Shown here: piece after piece, positions 1-11,728 of the stretch
Numbering within the stretch: position 1 is the stretch's first letter
Layout: each line of letters begins with the position of its first letter
From: Ziziphus jujuba
Lineage: Eukaryota; Streptophyta; Magnoliopsida; Rosales; Rhamnaceae
DNA: 64,000 nucleotides
Reading direction: 5' to 3'
NCBI RefSeq assembly: GCF_031755915.1
Contig: NC_083380.1
Location: 16,635,001-16,699,000, forward strand
Made by a program: the position numbers and the translations under genes
The notes under the pieces: generated by a model
Seen by the model: only the letters and a program-made list of their open reading frames with translations
What the model was told of the DNA's origin: nothing
The model's database searches: none

Positions 1-1486
1 TCTCTATAGATAATTTATTAAAAATTAAAAAATATAGGCAACCAAAAAAAAAAATATACTAGAAGGTGTAGTTGTTTAATTAATTTACTTAACTTATATT
101 TGTTGAAACTAATTAGTCAACTTGATAATAAAGGAGTTTATCAATAAATTTTAAATTTAGAACTAACAATTTTAGAATTACTAGTTATTAATTGAAACGC
201 TTACCAATTTCATTAGAGATTAATCAAATTCTCTCTAACTATAATTATAGAAGGACTAGCTATTTATTGTAAGCGTGACAAATTATATATATATATATAT
301 ATATATATTGACTTGCATAAAGTGGATGGCGTGTATTAGCTATTGAATCAATCCAAGATTAAGATTTAAAAATAAATTACTAATCTAATATGGATTTAGC
401 AAACTATTTAAATTTTATTTGGATAAATATTTCAGAAAACTATCAATGCATTTCTAAATTTAAGCTGGATTTAATAATTGAAAATTTTTAAAAATATTAC
501 TATTTGTCACCATATTAATTCATCCCATGCCGATATATTAATTATCTGTTGGTTACATTTAAATTGATTTCGGATTTTTCAACTAAAAACTAAAAAATGA
601 AAATGTCACACTAATATTCAATTTATGATTATCATCAATATGACTTGTCAGATAATAATTTATATTATTACTATTAATAATTTATTTTTAAATATTTAAA
701 ATAATAAAATAATAAAATTAAATATGTCAGTTAGAATTACCACATAAATTGTGTATCAGTGAATAATAAAATTTATTTTCAAAATTAAATCTTATAAAAC
801 CATTAAATCAACCTTATATTAGTTTGATTATACAAAATATACATACGTATTCAACTGCGTATAATAATTAATAAAACACACTATCTCTTTTGGTTTTGAA
901 CAACTAAAATTTCGTATTTCTAGACATTTGCTAGAAATAGAATCTTGGAGTTCAAACTACACACAATCTGTAAGTAACACATCTAATCTCAACCAAAAAT
1001 AAATAAAAATAAAAACAAATATGTGATAAATCGATTTTAAAAAAAAAAAAAAAAAGGAAAAAGAAAAAGTAATTGAGAGAGTAGCCGACTTCTGGAAAGT
1101 GCATGGATTATTTGACAAAAGGGGAGCAAATTCACATTTTTTTAAAAAATAATAATAATAAATAATAAAAATAATAAAAAATAAAAAACTCAAACCTTTA
1201 TTTTCCCGCCAAATGCGCCGCCACTGACTGACCGAATAATCCTCCCCGACGAGCACATCACACTTCACCTTCCCAACCGTTTTCCGACAACCACTCATCT
1301 TTCACCACCTCAGCACCTCATCCTCAACAGCAATCCTACCTGGCACATCTTAACTCTCTCCAATTTACCAAACCACCCCCACGCAAACCAAACTATCCTC
1401 TCACTCTCCAATGACGTGGCCAAAACTAATTGGCGATTCTAACGACCAGTTGATACGCATAGTACTTGATCAAATCTATTTCCTCC
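1..1486. other. AT-rich intergenic and upstream region of the VQ gene
   Basis: No gene is supported here. The stretch is AT-rich, with a TA microsatellite at about 285-308 and A/T homopolymer runs near 1040-1056 and 1580-1605. From about 1200 the composition shifts to C-rich, with many CCA/CTC runs on the + strand. This looks like the proximal promoter of the VQ gene at 1676. Short open frames on either strand have low-complexity translations and no recognisable domain. Confidence 0.6.
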
Positions 1487-1494
1487 TATATAAA
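1487..1494 (+). promoter_or_regulatory. TATA box of the VQ-motif gene
   Basis: TATATAAA follows a C/T-rich stretch and lies about 180 nt upstream of the ATG at 1676. That spacing fits a plant TATA box with a 5'UTR of roughly 150 nt. An A-rich run of about 27 nt at 1579-1605 falls within the predicted 5'UTR. Confidence 0.6.
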
Positions 1495-1577
1495 CCCTCA
1501 CCCTTCACATTTCAAATCTCATTTCGTTCCCTCACCTTCTTCTCTATTTATTCTGTTACAACAAAATTCCGAACCCC

Positions 1578-1608
<31 letters not shown>

Positions 1609-1675
1609 AATCCGCCATTAAATATATTTTCAAGCTTTTCAAAGCCTTTTTCTTGTCCTTCAAACTTCCACACAA

Positions 1676-2464
1676 ATGAGTCCTACTACACAATTCCATG
1701 CAAAGAGGAACGTTACCGCCGGCGGAGCCACCGCCGCGGCGGCAATGGCGGCCAACGGCTTGTGTCCTCCTCCATTGAAGATCAATAAGGATTCGCATTT
1801 CATCAAGAAATCATCGCCGTCTTCTTCTTCTTCTTCATCAAATTCATCGTCCACGTTGGCGGCGGCTGCGGCGGCGGTGGCAGCTACGTCGGTGACTACG
1901 AAGCCGCCACCTCAGCAGCAGCAGCGTCATCCGGTCATTATCTACACGCATTCTCCGAAAATCATCCACACGCATCCTCGCGACTTCATGGCTCTGGTTC
2001 AGAAGCTCACCGGACTTTCGAGATCCGAAGGCGATGATGCGGCACCGGCGGAGGTAGCTCCATCGAAGCCGAGCTCGTCGGAGGAAGATGAGAACAAGAG
2101 CGGGAGAAAAATCGAGGATAACGAATCGTCATCGGTGATTACCGATGAGAATTGCAGTACCAGTACGAGTACCGGAGGAGATGCCGCCGGTGGGGGAGGC
2201 GGTGGTCACCAGGTGAATTCTTCGTGCTTCGTTCATCCTACGACGGCGGTGAACAATCCGTACATGGCGAATAATATTCCGGTATTTACGCAGAATTATT
2301 CGGCGGATCATCATCATCATCATCACCATTTTTTGAATCAACCATTCTATAACTACAATACTGGTACGGATTCGTTGTTTTTCTCAGGTCCTAATATTGC
2401 AGCTTCGGTTTCATCTTCTTCCACTTTCCAAGGATTCAATGAATTCCCTACAGCTGACTACTAA
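1676..2464 (+). CDS. VQ-motif protein (VQ8/VQ20-type nuclear cofactor)
   Basis: This intronless gene encodes 262 aa. The VQ motif is at residues 104-113, read as FMALVQKLTG, which fits FxxxVQxLTG exactly. It is preceded by a stretch with KIIHTHPRDF, typical of the VQ subgroup that includes Arabidopsis VQ8/VQ20. VQ proteins are small nuclear cofactors that bind WRKY transcription factors and tune defence, pollen and stress programmes. The rest is low-complexity: poly-Ala at about 62-70, poly-Ser at 46-59, poly-Gln at 80-83, an acidic/Ser region, poly-Gly and a seven-His run near residue 213. The ATG at 1676 follows a TATA box by 180 nt and no in-frame ATG lies closer upstream. Single-exon structure is usual for this family. 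The partner WRKY and the target process cannot be read from the sequence. Confidence 0.9.
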   Translation: MSPTTQFHAKRNVTAGGATAAAAMAANGLCPPPLKINKDSHFIKKSSPSSSSSSSNSSSTLAAAAAAVAATSVTTKPPPQQQQRHPVIIYTHSPKIIHTHPRDFMALVQKLTGLSRSEGDDAAPAEVAPSKPSSSEEDENKSGRKIEDNESSSVITDENCSTSTSTGGDAAGGGGGGHQVNSSCFVHPTTAVNNPYMANNIPVFTQNYSADHHHHHHHFLNQPFYNYNTGTDSLFFSGPNIAASVSSSSTFQGFNEFPTADY

Positions 2465-3275
2465 CACCATTATTACTATTATTATTCAGATTCAGATTCA
2501 GAATTTTCATTTTTTTTTTTTTGAAATTTGAATTTTGGAGAAAAGCAAATATTCTTTCCTTTAATAGATTAATTTGTTAATTTAAATTCTTGGTGCAAAT
2601 AAAAGGTTCTAATTTTCTGGGGTAGAATCTTTTTTTTTTTTTTTTTATTAATCAAAAGTATTGTTATAGATAGATTTAGATATTGTAGGAACAAATATTT
2701 GTTAATTTGTTATTGTTCCTTGGGATTTCAAGATTATTGGATGAGAAAATGAAAGAAGTTGTTTGTTTGTATCTTGATTAATATTTTCTATATATTTAGT
2801 GTAACGAGTTAAATTTGCTTTTCATTATTGTCTCAAATAATCTTTTATTTTTATTTTTATTTTTATTTTTGTGTAAAACTTTGAATAGATTCGTTGTAAT
2901 ATATGCATGGATGATTATTATTTATTTTTTGTATTATGTATACGCAATACTTGCATAAAATTGTGGAATGAAATATAACCATAGTCATACGTATCGAAAT
3001 AAAAACATTACATTATGGAAATGTTAAAAAAAAATTTTAAAAAATTGAAATTTACAAAAATTTAATATGAGATGGGGAAGCAATATTACTCATTAAAAAT
3101 TTTTAATCGTACAATTGCCATCAAGATTAAAAGTTGACTACTACACCAACCAATGGAGTTCTTATCGTATCAAATTGAGTTGACTATGACAAACTTACAG
3201 GTTCTTATCCTATGAAATCTTACAACAATTTTTTTAATAGAGTTATTAAAAAGTTTTAATTACAAATTAGTTGAT
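2465..3275. other. 3' flank of the VQ gene; no gene seen
   Basis: AT-rich sequence with poly-T runs at 2511-2521 and 2631-2647, probably the 3'UTR and polyadenylation region of the VQ gene. The rest, up to the transposon border at 3276, shows no recognisable coding or RNA feature. Confidence 0.55.
3267..3275. repeat. Left 9-bp target site duplication of the Mutator-like element
   Basis: TTAGTTGAT directly precedes the left inverted repeat. The matching copy after the right end (10907-10915) reads TTAGTTTAT, with one mismatch. A 9-bp duplication is the hallmark of Mutator-superfamily insertion. Confidence 0.85.
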
Positions 3276-3563
3276 GGGTTAAATGCATTTTAGTAACTTG
3301 TATAATCATGAAAGTTCTAATTGGGATCTCCAAAATTAATTTTAACATATTAATATCCCATGTTTTCAAAATCATCTCAAATTGGTTCAATTGGGTTAAT
3401 TTTAACAGATTCTGTCAATTTAGGGTCACATGCACCTCACGTGATCCTCCAAAAATGATTTTTTTTTTCAAATTTCCATTTTTTTATTTTGTAGTAGTAA
3501 AAAAAAAGAAAAAAAATATTATTTAAAAATCGTTTTGTAGCGTAGCACACCGTTTTGTAGCCC
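3276..3563 (+). repeat. Left terminal inverted repeat of the MULE
   Basis: About 288 bp, starting GGGTTAAATGC. It aligns almost throughout with the reverse complement of 10608-10906, including the shared internal block ending TATTATTTAAAAATC and a more diverged inner part ending in GTAGCCC. Long terminal inverted repeats of 100-500 bp are typical of MULEs. Confidence 0.88.
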
Positions 3564-3617
3564 CACCAGCCCAGACTCAATGCAGTTCATGAGGCAATTC
3601 GTGAAGAAGAAGAGAAA

Positions 3618-4620
3618 ATGTCTTCAAGCAACTTGGTTTCTTCAACGCATTCAAATTTGTTATGCAATTGTTAAACATCACGACCAGTTGTGGTCAGAAC
3701 ATTAATGACTAGTGTCAATCCTAGAAGAAGATTCTGCAGTTGTGATACACATAAGGTATTGTTTTGGGATTCAGGGATTTAGCTCATATTGATGTAAAGA
3801 TTCAAAGTTGGAAAAACATAAGGTCATGTTCGAGCTATATTTCATGGTCGATAGTTGTGAAATTGTATAAAAAAGAATTGTAAAGAAAATATATAGTCAT
3901 AGATCATGTTTTGTATCTATATAAATGATTTTTAAAAATATAGCATTTTGTTTTATTCTAGGGAAGAGGTGAGAAAGATGGGCTTGAGTGTTGTTGATGG
4001 GATATGGAAAGCTCTGACTTTGTTGAGTTGATAGATAGCAGTGATTTTATTGACTAATGCACCAGTTTGATTCAATTGGTTTCATTTCTTTTCATAGTTT
4101 TTTTTTTTTTTTTGTTGGTTTTATTTGTGGGGTAGGACATGAGTCATTTTATTGGGTTCCTGTCTGCCTGGTTAAGTTAGAAGCTGTGGATAACTACATA
4201 TTTCCATATCTAATAACAATTTTTAAATAACTTGTTATATATTTGTAGGATGCTAGAAAATGCAAATTTTTCAGATGGATTGATGCGCCAATGTTAGACA
4301 ATGTTAGAAATGTGGTTGATCAATTAACACAGAAAATACATAATTTTGAGGATGAGATTTGAGCATATAAGCAGCGAGAGACCTATGACAAGCTAATAAT
4401 AGAATAATATAAATGAGAGTTAGAAAAATGGATGGCTAGTACTAAGAATGTGGAGAAGAAGTGCGGGAAACTTGAAGGAAAATTAAAGATCTTTGTATGC
4501 AAAATTAGAAATATATACATTATATTAGTAGCAGGTTTAATATTTTTGATAATTATTTTATGTAGTGATTGTGAATGCAAGGGTAAAACAATGAATGGTT
4601 ATTTGTATTTACATTGGTAG
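3618..4620 (+). pseudogene. GRF-type zinc-finger/coiled-coil/transmembrane protein, broken passenger gene of the MULE
   Basis: Exon 1 (3618-3755) starts MSSSN and encodes a GRF-like zinc finger: a CNC pair, PVVVRT, then NPRRRF and CSCDTHK. An in-frame stop lies just after the first cysteine pair. A GT-AG intron (3756-4248) leads to exon 2 (4249-4620), which opens with DARKCKFFRW, the usual end of this finger. A coiled-coil-like Glu/Lys stretch with three in-frame stops follows, then a hydrophobic segment near the C-terminus (IYIILVAGLIFLIIILC, about 4510-4563). The order GRF finger, coiled coil, C-terminal membrane anchor is known from a large family of plant proteins of unknown function (the At4g04775 type). 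The gene faces the transposase gene and lies inside the terminal repeats, so it is part of the element. The stops show it is dead. Confidence 0.75.
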
Positions 4621-5285
4621 GGGGTTGTACAATGGATGATATTATGCACCTTATTTTTTATATATGTCATTAAAGTTTAATAGTATGTGACACCATGCTT
4701 TGTATTGCAATTATTTGTTTACTAATTCATCAATTTCATTGAGGTTATTTGTTATTGAGTGTATTTTGACATTTTGGTATTGCAAGTGCTGGTGTTGTAT
4801 TGTTATCAATTTCAACAATTTTAATCTTTTATAAGGATTGGCAATAGTTTATTGATAGCATTGGTTATTAAGTTTTGTTCAAGAGCTACCTTGGAAGAAT
4901 AACTAAGTCTTACAAAATAACATTAAGGAACAAGTTAGATCAGTTGTTATGATATTGAGTTTAAGCATCCATTTGTATAACTAAAACAATAAAAATAGTG
5001 ACATTTAAATAGTGTAAATTACTACATTGAATTTCAAATAGCAGCCTCAAGTCCTCATTATATTATAAAGCATTTAAATTCATTGTCTTCCATCAATTCA
5101 AAAGATAATAGAGTAAATACTCTGTTGAGCTTTAAACCTAACATATTTAAGAGCTTTAACTCTCAACAAAGCCAAATATCAAATATATTATTGCCCTAAC
5201 AAGCCAACAATCCCAAAAGTATAACTATATAATAGTTTTTGAGCTTGTTTATATGGCTGATGCATATGCACAAAAAGAGCCTAAT

Positions 5286-5335
<50 letters not shown>

Positions 5336-6054
5336 GTTCAATAATAGCCAAACAAATATATATTCTCCTCTATTGTCATTCTTAATTCACATTGGTTTGA
5401 AAATGATCATCCTTTGCCTTTGCCTGTAGGTGGTGGTTGAGTTCTGATGGTTGGTGGTGGTTGTGGGTCATCAGTGGCATTGAGTCTTCATTTGTGTTGT
5501 TGTCCTCTTCCTCTTCCTCTTCCAGCTAGTTCTTTTGCTACTCCCTGCATGATCTTTCTACAACCTATTAATAGTAGTTTCACAATAACACATAATGTAC
5601 AATACTTTGTGATACATACAGATACAGATGGAGTTAAAGATGTATGTGGCAAATCAGCTGAAGTACCCTGTCTCTTGATTGCAGTTTGAGAATTAGAGTA
5701 TATGCTTGCACTTTGGGAGCAACCTTCCATCTAAATTTGCATAAATAAGATATTTTTCAAAGTCAAAATATCCAAATAATAGTGATCCCCATACCCTAAA
5801 TTGCAGTCAATGACAAAGGAAAAGGAAAAGAAAAAAAATTAGTTAGCTAACTTGTTTAAGCTTTTTAGTACTAATTGTATTAATTAACCATGGAAAATAA
5901 CTTTGTTAAGAGAAAAAATTTCAGATTTAAACACCTCGAAATAGGCAAACAATAATGAGCTAGATATCTATTAATCAGCAAGATATCCAAATTACAAATT
6001 ACATAAAACATCATTATATCATCAAATAGAAATCCAAAATTATATCATATTTGT
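4621..6054. other. Intergenic spacer inside the MULE
   Basis: Lies between the 3' ends of the two convergent MULE pseudogenes. It includes an AC/AT compound microsatellite (5286-5332) and a weak GGTGGTTG-rich patch at about 5429-5465. No domain is recognisable in the short open frames on either strand at 5447-5730. Confidence 0.5.
5286..5332. repeat. Compound (AC)n(TA)n microsatellite
   Basis: A run of AC dinucleotides passes directly into a TA run. Simple sequence repeat inside the MULE spacer. Confidence 0.9.
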
Positions 6055-9000
6055 TTTCAGGATGTCACCTATAGGCTCTATCACACATTCTCTCCCAAAG
6101 CGCAAAGTTTTTGGTCTCTGTATAGCAGGTTTCTTGCAAGTTATTCTATTATGCCCCCATTCTCAACAATTTTTGCATCTAACTTTTGGCCCCATTGCAG
6201 GTTTTTGAATCTTTTCTTCTAACCTTCTTGGGCCTTCCAAGAGCTTTCTTGTGAGAAGGACGGTATATAGCTTCAAAAGAAGTCTTAGTCCACATGTCTC
6301 GTCCATATAATCGAAAAATCATTGGTTTATAATCCTTCATATATGCAACTTTGTTGTATGAAGGATCTATACACTTAGCAAGTCTTGTTTAATATAGAAA
6401 ATGAAAGACATTGCATGACTACATGGTATCCTATTGACATTCCACTTCCTACAACTGCATTTGCATTCTTTCAAGTCAACCACATATTTTTTTAGATGGT
6501 CATCAACCTTAAAAATCTCACAACCAACAAATGTTGACAAGCTACTCCTGCTGTATACCTTCATTTGCTCAAGCTTTTTAAGAGGTTGTGGGTAGATCTC
6601 CTTCTTATGCTTCCTTATGTGCTCCCTCATTTCCCTCATCAAGACCATCATCTTTTTCCTAATTTGTTCTAACATCACTCAAATGGGTTTATCTCTACCT
6701 TCCCATATGCATGCATTGAATGACTAGTTAATGTTGTTAGTAAACAAATCACATATCAAATCCTCCCTGAAAGCATGTCGACTCCAATATTTTGGCTCCA
6801 AATTCGTTAACCATTCAACAGCCTTACTATTTGCGTTCTTCAGTACTTCCATTTTTTTTTTATAAAATCAGGAGCGTTGCTTACTCTAACCGCATTCCAT
6901 AGCATGCCCTTAAACTTCTATCCTCAGTATAACTTGCTAAAGTTGGCGTATAGATGTCTCACACAATATCAATGGTCTACATTTAACATCAACTCTTCAA
7001 TTGCAGGAATCAGACCCTGCAATACATACAGTAGACCATCAGATTTTAAGTCCAAACATTCAACTTTGAACAACTATAGTAATAGTATTACCAATATCAT
7101 GGCCATCAACAAACTTGCAAAATACTAATAGACAACTACTATTACCAATTCACATTAATACTTCAATTAACACAGTAGGATTATTATATTTTCCTATGTT
7201 CAAACATAATCTAGAAGCACATATTATGTAATGACTATGTCTTGTAACATAAAACACTAAACATTGTAACTAAATAGAAAATAGATAAAAACACAGAATA
7301 TCATAACCAAAATGGATAAGGCATACCTTTTGTTAATCTTTCATGAACGTGAATTTCTTTCCATTATCATATGTATACCTAACATCTTCCACTGTTCTCA
7401 GTCTCAATCACTGCATAAGCAGTATGATACATTTGCCTATTTAGATCCCTTTCAACAGCAGTCAATAGTTGGCCTCCATATAGAACCTTCAAATGATATC
7501 CATCCAACCCAATAAAAGGGATACAACCGGTCTTGAGTCCTTTTTTACATGTTGCTAAGAAAATATATATCATTTGAAAAATAGATTTTCCAGACTTCTT
7601 ATTTATCTAAATCTACAAGTGCTCTCAAAATTTGATCGAACAATCTCTACACAATAATCCCAAAGCCAAATGTATTGCTCAGCCACATCACCTGCTGCCT
7701 TTATATTGGCTTTCACTCTAGCTTTATAAAAAGCTTGTGACTTTGTTATATCAATTATAATATCTTGTTTAACCTTGTCCTGGAAAGTGAACAACTTCAT
7801 CTTTGGATTTGCTGTGAAATCACTAAAGTACCATTTGGTCAACCGTTATGAATTCTCTAACCTATTATTGAGTGACTTAGTACATATGTGTTCTTCTTGC
7901 AATGTCTTAATTTGGAAAGTTTCTTGTCCTTACATATTAGAAGCATGTACTCTCTAAGAGCAACCTTCCTTATATATTGCTGTAACTCTCCAAGATGTAC
8001 TTTTTGTGAATCTAATATTCCAGCCACCAAACAAAGCATAATTAACTAAGTATTCCTTAAATTCAATGTGACTAGCAAACTTCATCTCATATGTATTTCT
8101 AAATTGGCACCTTATGCTATAAACAGGGATGTGTGTAAGTACTCATCTTCATCAGAACTACTTAGCAAGCTAACAAGTTGATCAGAATTATAGTTCACTT
8201 CAAATTGACCTGCAATCCTTACCTAATCAGCTCCATGTAGTGCACCTTCAGCCTCATTATCTGCCAAGCCACCTCTGTTGGCACCTATATCATCATTCTC
8301 TACAAAGCCAGCATCATTCTCTACGAAGCTAGAACCTCTTACAGCACCTCCATTTGATGAACAAGCAGTTAAGTTATCAACCATGGTTGCACATTTCTAT
8401 AACCAATCATCATCCTCTACATTCACATTAACATCATACAGGTCAGCATATTCACAGCCAACAATTCTTTCATAAATATCTTCTTCTTCTTCTTCTTTAT
8501 CTCTCAGGTGTACCCTTTCTGCACAATGACTGCTGATTGCTGCATCATCCATTACATTCACATTAACATCATACAGGTCAGCATATTCACAACCAACACT
8601 TCTTTCATAAACATTTTCTTCTTCTTCATATCTTAAGTGTACCTTTTTCCACACAATGACTGCTGATTACTGCATCATTTACTGGTTCAACATTTGGATC
8701 ATCCAATGATTGTACATATGGATCTTCCAATGGTACACTCACTAGTGCATCATCATTATATAGCACACCAACATCATTATCAGTGTTATCACATATTCCC
8801 TTTATGTCAGCTAACAATGGATTTACTTTAGGATGCTCCACATAAACATCAATTACTTTAAATCTATTACCCAAGTCAGCTATGTACATTGCATCATCAT
8901 TAATTTCTAATGGCCTTAATCCAAACTCTAAGTAAGTACCAGGTGCTAAATACTATAGCTTCTTAAATCATTTGTATCCCAACTCTTTCACCATGACAGC

Positions 9001-9110
9001 CAACATTATCATACTCCATTTGTCAGGATCACAATTATCAAAATAGGACAATTTCCCATCCACATACTTTTTAGATGGAGTGTACATAAAATGACCTTCA
9101 TACCACGATT
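6055..9110 (-). pseudogene. MURA-type MULE transposase, pseudogene
   Basis: Reading the minus strand from about 9110 down, the parts appear in family order. First is a PB1-like N-terminal domain (FDNCDPDKWSMIMLA and GLRPLEINDDAMYIADL, 8870-9090). Next is an acidic Asp/Glu/Val-rich linker with an internal duplication (8400-8890). The MuDR N-terminal domain follows (KVKQDIIIDITKSQAFYKAR, about 7720-7790). The DDE-core start FIGLDGYHLK-GGQLLTAV (7440-7520) holds the first catalytic Asp. A SWIM finger (CKCSCRKW-IPCSH, 6400-6470) comes next, then a C-terminal CX2CX4HX4C zinc knuckle (CKNC-EWGHNRITC, 6100-6180). In-frame stops occur in the PB1-like part, near residues YK*FKKL*Y, inside the knuckle and elsewhere, and frames shift between segments. 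Transposases of this class bind the element's ends and catalyse cut-and-paste in the nucleus. This copy cannot encode an intact enzyme. Confidence 0.87.
8400..8660 (-). repeat. Internal direct duplication in the MURA linker
   Basis: Two copies of an approximately 125-bp segment encode the acidic string GCEYADLYDVNVNV preceded by an Arg/Glu-rich ERV-LRxxEEEE block (8400-8530 and 8525-8655). The copies differ by point changes and small length changes, so the duplication is old. It lengthens the acidic linker between the PB1-like and MuDR domains. Confidence 0.7.
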
Positions 9111-10607
9111 AAGTTGTAAACAAAGCCACATATCTATAACAGTACAATAAAATTTCAGTTAATATGTCATTTCAAGATTCTAATACCACACATATCGATA
9201 CTTTTTGTAACAAATATACGACCACATTATGACATATCAAAGAAAAGATTCGTGACATATAAAACACACATATATATATATATATATATGTATGTATATT
9301 AAAACATATCAAGAGTTAACTACTATTAAGTCATTTAATTTGTTTATTAATAATAAATAAGTGACTAAAGTAATTTACTAGAGAAATATATATTAGTGGT
9401 CCTTAGTTTACAACTATATATCCAACAATGTAATGTAACACAAGTCTACATGCTATATATCCAACAATGCTATGTGATATGCTTTCATTCGAATTGAATA
9501 TTGATTTTCAATTACTTTTTGTAATTTGTGTCACAGTTCACACTTATATTACATAATCTTATGTATTTTTTCTTGGATATCCTAGATGTACTCAGTTTGC
9601 TATAAAGAAGTATGTTTAAAATAAAATTGACCTTTAAGAAAGAAAAAAAATCAAGTTTTTTAGTACAAGATCTGCAACAAAGGCTTCACATTCTACATTA
9701 CCAAACTAGTGCAACCACAATCATTGTCATATGCATACACCAATCCCCACATCAATTTTATATATACCTACTACAAGTAGCCACATAAAGTAAATACACT
9801 TTATTCAAAGTATTAAGTTTATATATGCCCAACCAAATCTGGACTCAATATTTTGTATGGCCAATACATTCAGAAAATAAACTGAGTGGATATTATAATA
9901 CACAAATAATGCAATCAAACTAGTTTACATCTCCAAGACAAATTCAAGTAGATTATCAATATTTTGCATCATCCTAAGGCAAAAGCTACTACTAACTATT
10001 GTATTAAGCATATCAATTTTCAATTGAAATAATCAAAATCTTTAACTAAACAAAGCAACTTTGTCATTATCAAAGCACCATGTACACAACCACCATATAA
10101 AATTCACATTACTCTGACAAAAAGAAGAAAAATAAAAGAAACTAGGATTTTACACACCAATAATACTTCAGGTGACAACATGACCCACAAAACAATACAA
10201 ATAAAAAGCCATGACCCACCCAAAAAAAAAAAAAAAAAAAAAAAACTACTACCTTTAAAGCTATACTTTACATAAATTGACTATACATACATTTCTCTTC
10301 TGTTGTGTCCTCGCACTTTTTTTACTCTCTTTGTAATCAGAAAAAACTCAACCTGATTTTCTCTTTCACTCCTCATTCCCTCTTTGTCTTCTAAATTTGC
10401 TTAGTTATCCCAATAATCTAAAGTAGTGGCTCGATTGAGATGCTAAATCACAATAATTATTTATCTAAAAAGTAGAAGAAGAAGTATATGAAGAAGAATG
10501 AGGTGAGTTCCATTTATCAAATCTCTAAAATTGGTTATGACTGCAACGAAGCAACTCTAATGGTGAGAACGAACACATTGTCATAGTCTTTCAGGGGGAG
10601 ATTGTTA
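9111..10607. other. 5' noncoding part of the MULE transposase unit
   Basis: AT-rich, with a TA run at 9271-9289 and poly-A at 10221-10244. A C/T-rich stretch on the plus strand (10290-10390) ends near the right terminal repeat. On the minus strand this would be the promoter and 5'UTR of the transposase. No coding domain is seen. Confidence 0.5.
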
Positions 10608-10906
10608 GGGCTGCAAAACTGTGCACTGCGATCCAAGCTGGGTGTTTTGATTTTTAAATAATATTTTTCTCATTTTTTTTTACACCTACAAAATAAATAA
10701 AAAATGAAATTTTGAAAAAAAAAATCATTTTTGGGGAATAACATGAGGCGCACATGATCCCAAGTTGATAGAATCTGTTAAAATTAACTCATTTGAATCA
10801 ATTTGAGATGATTTTGAAAACATGGAGTATTGGTATGTTAAAATTGATTTTAGAGACCTAAATTTGAACTTTCACGATTATACAATTACTGAAATGCATT
10901 TAATCC
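10608..10906 (-). repeat. Right terminal inverted repeat of the MULE
   Basis: Inverted partner of 3276-3563. Read on the minus strand it begins GGATTAAATGC, against GGGTTAAATGC on the left. It is followed by the second 9-bp target copy TTAGTTTAT (10907-10915). Confidence 0.88.
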
Positions 10907-11092
10907 TTAGTTTATTTTCTTTTTTTGTACTTTCCAAACATATGTAGTTACAATTTGTGATTGCATTTACATATTATATATATATATATGTATATTATAT
11001 TTTAATTTCTCATTACTTTTGTAAATCACGGGTCTCCAAAATGTTAATGATGCTTTTCAATGATTCATCCACACTGCTCTTATATATAACCA

Positions 11093-11138
<46 letters not shown>

Positions 11139-11694
11139 AGACTTACAATTCAGAATTGTTAATTGTAATAACTTTTAAATGTAATTAATTTATTTTTGCT
11201 TTAATATATTCCATTAATTTGACTCCTTAAAACAAAATAAATATACTAAAATCATATGCTTTGATTTACATTTAACATTTTTACGTGTGTATGTGTATAT
11301 GTATATTAGTTATTTTCTTATCCAATATTTTAAACGATGATTACATGTAATACCATGAAAATATAGAATATCTAAATTTTGTTCAAATCCATATATCTAA
11401 ATAAGATAATTTCCTACATATGACAAATATTTATACACACACATACACACAAACACACATACATATATATATATATATGGGATAATTACAATAACATGCT
11501 TCTTAGTTTAAAACTTTTACGGGATTATCATTGTATTTCCTTTTTTTTTTTTTTTTTGTTTTGGTGTAGAAACTTACCCTCTAATTGTATTGTAATTTAT
11601 CATTTTACACTTTAAAATGGATAATTAAAGTCAACATTGTTTTAAAACACCCTTTGAAGTGAAAACTCATTATTCCACTCAAAAAGGCTCCGAA

Positions 11695-11728
<34 letters not shown>

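Larger units (their letters stand above)
3276..10906. mobile_element. Mutator-like transposon (MULE), complete but decayed, 7631 bp
   Basis: The two ends are near-identical in inverted orientation (3276-3563 against 10608-10906, both beginning GGRTTAAATGC), with a 9-bp target duplication on each side. Inside are a minus-strand MURA-type transposase pseudogene (about 6055-9110) and a convergent plus-strand GRF-zinc-finger pseudogene (3618-4620). The terminal repeats have stayed far more similar than the coding regions, which carry several in-frame stops. I infer a formerly autonomous element that can no longer make its own transposase. Its termini might still be recognised by a related source elsewhere in the genome. 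Confidence 0.9.

Noticed and set aside
1411..1788. 125-codon plus-strand frame overlapping the VQ gene start
   Set aside because: It runs through the TATA box and a poly-A tract (poly-Lys) and lies in another frame from the VQ protein; a shadow frame.
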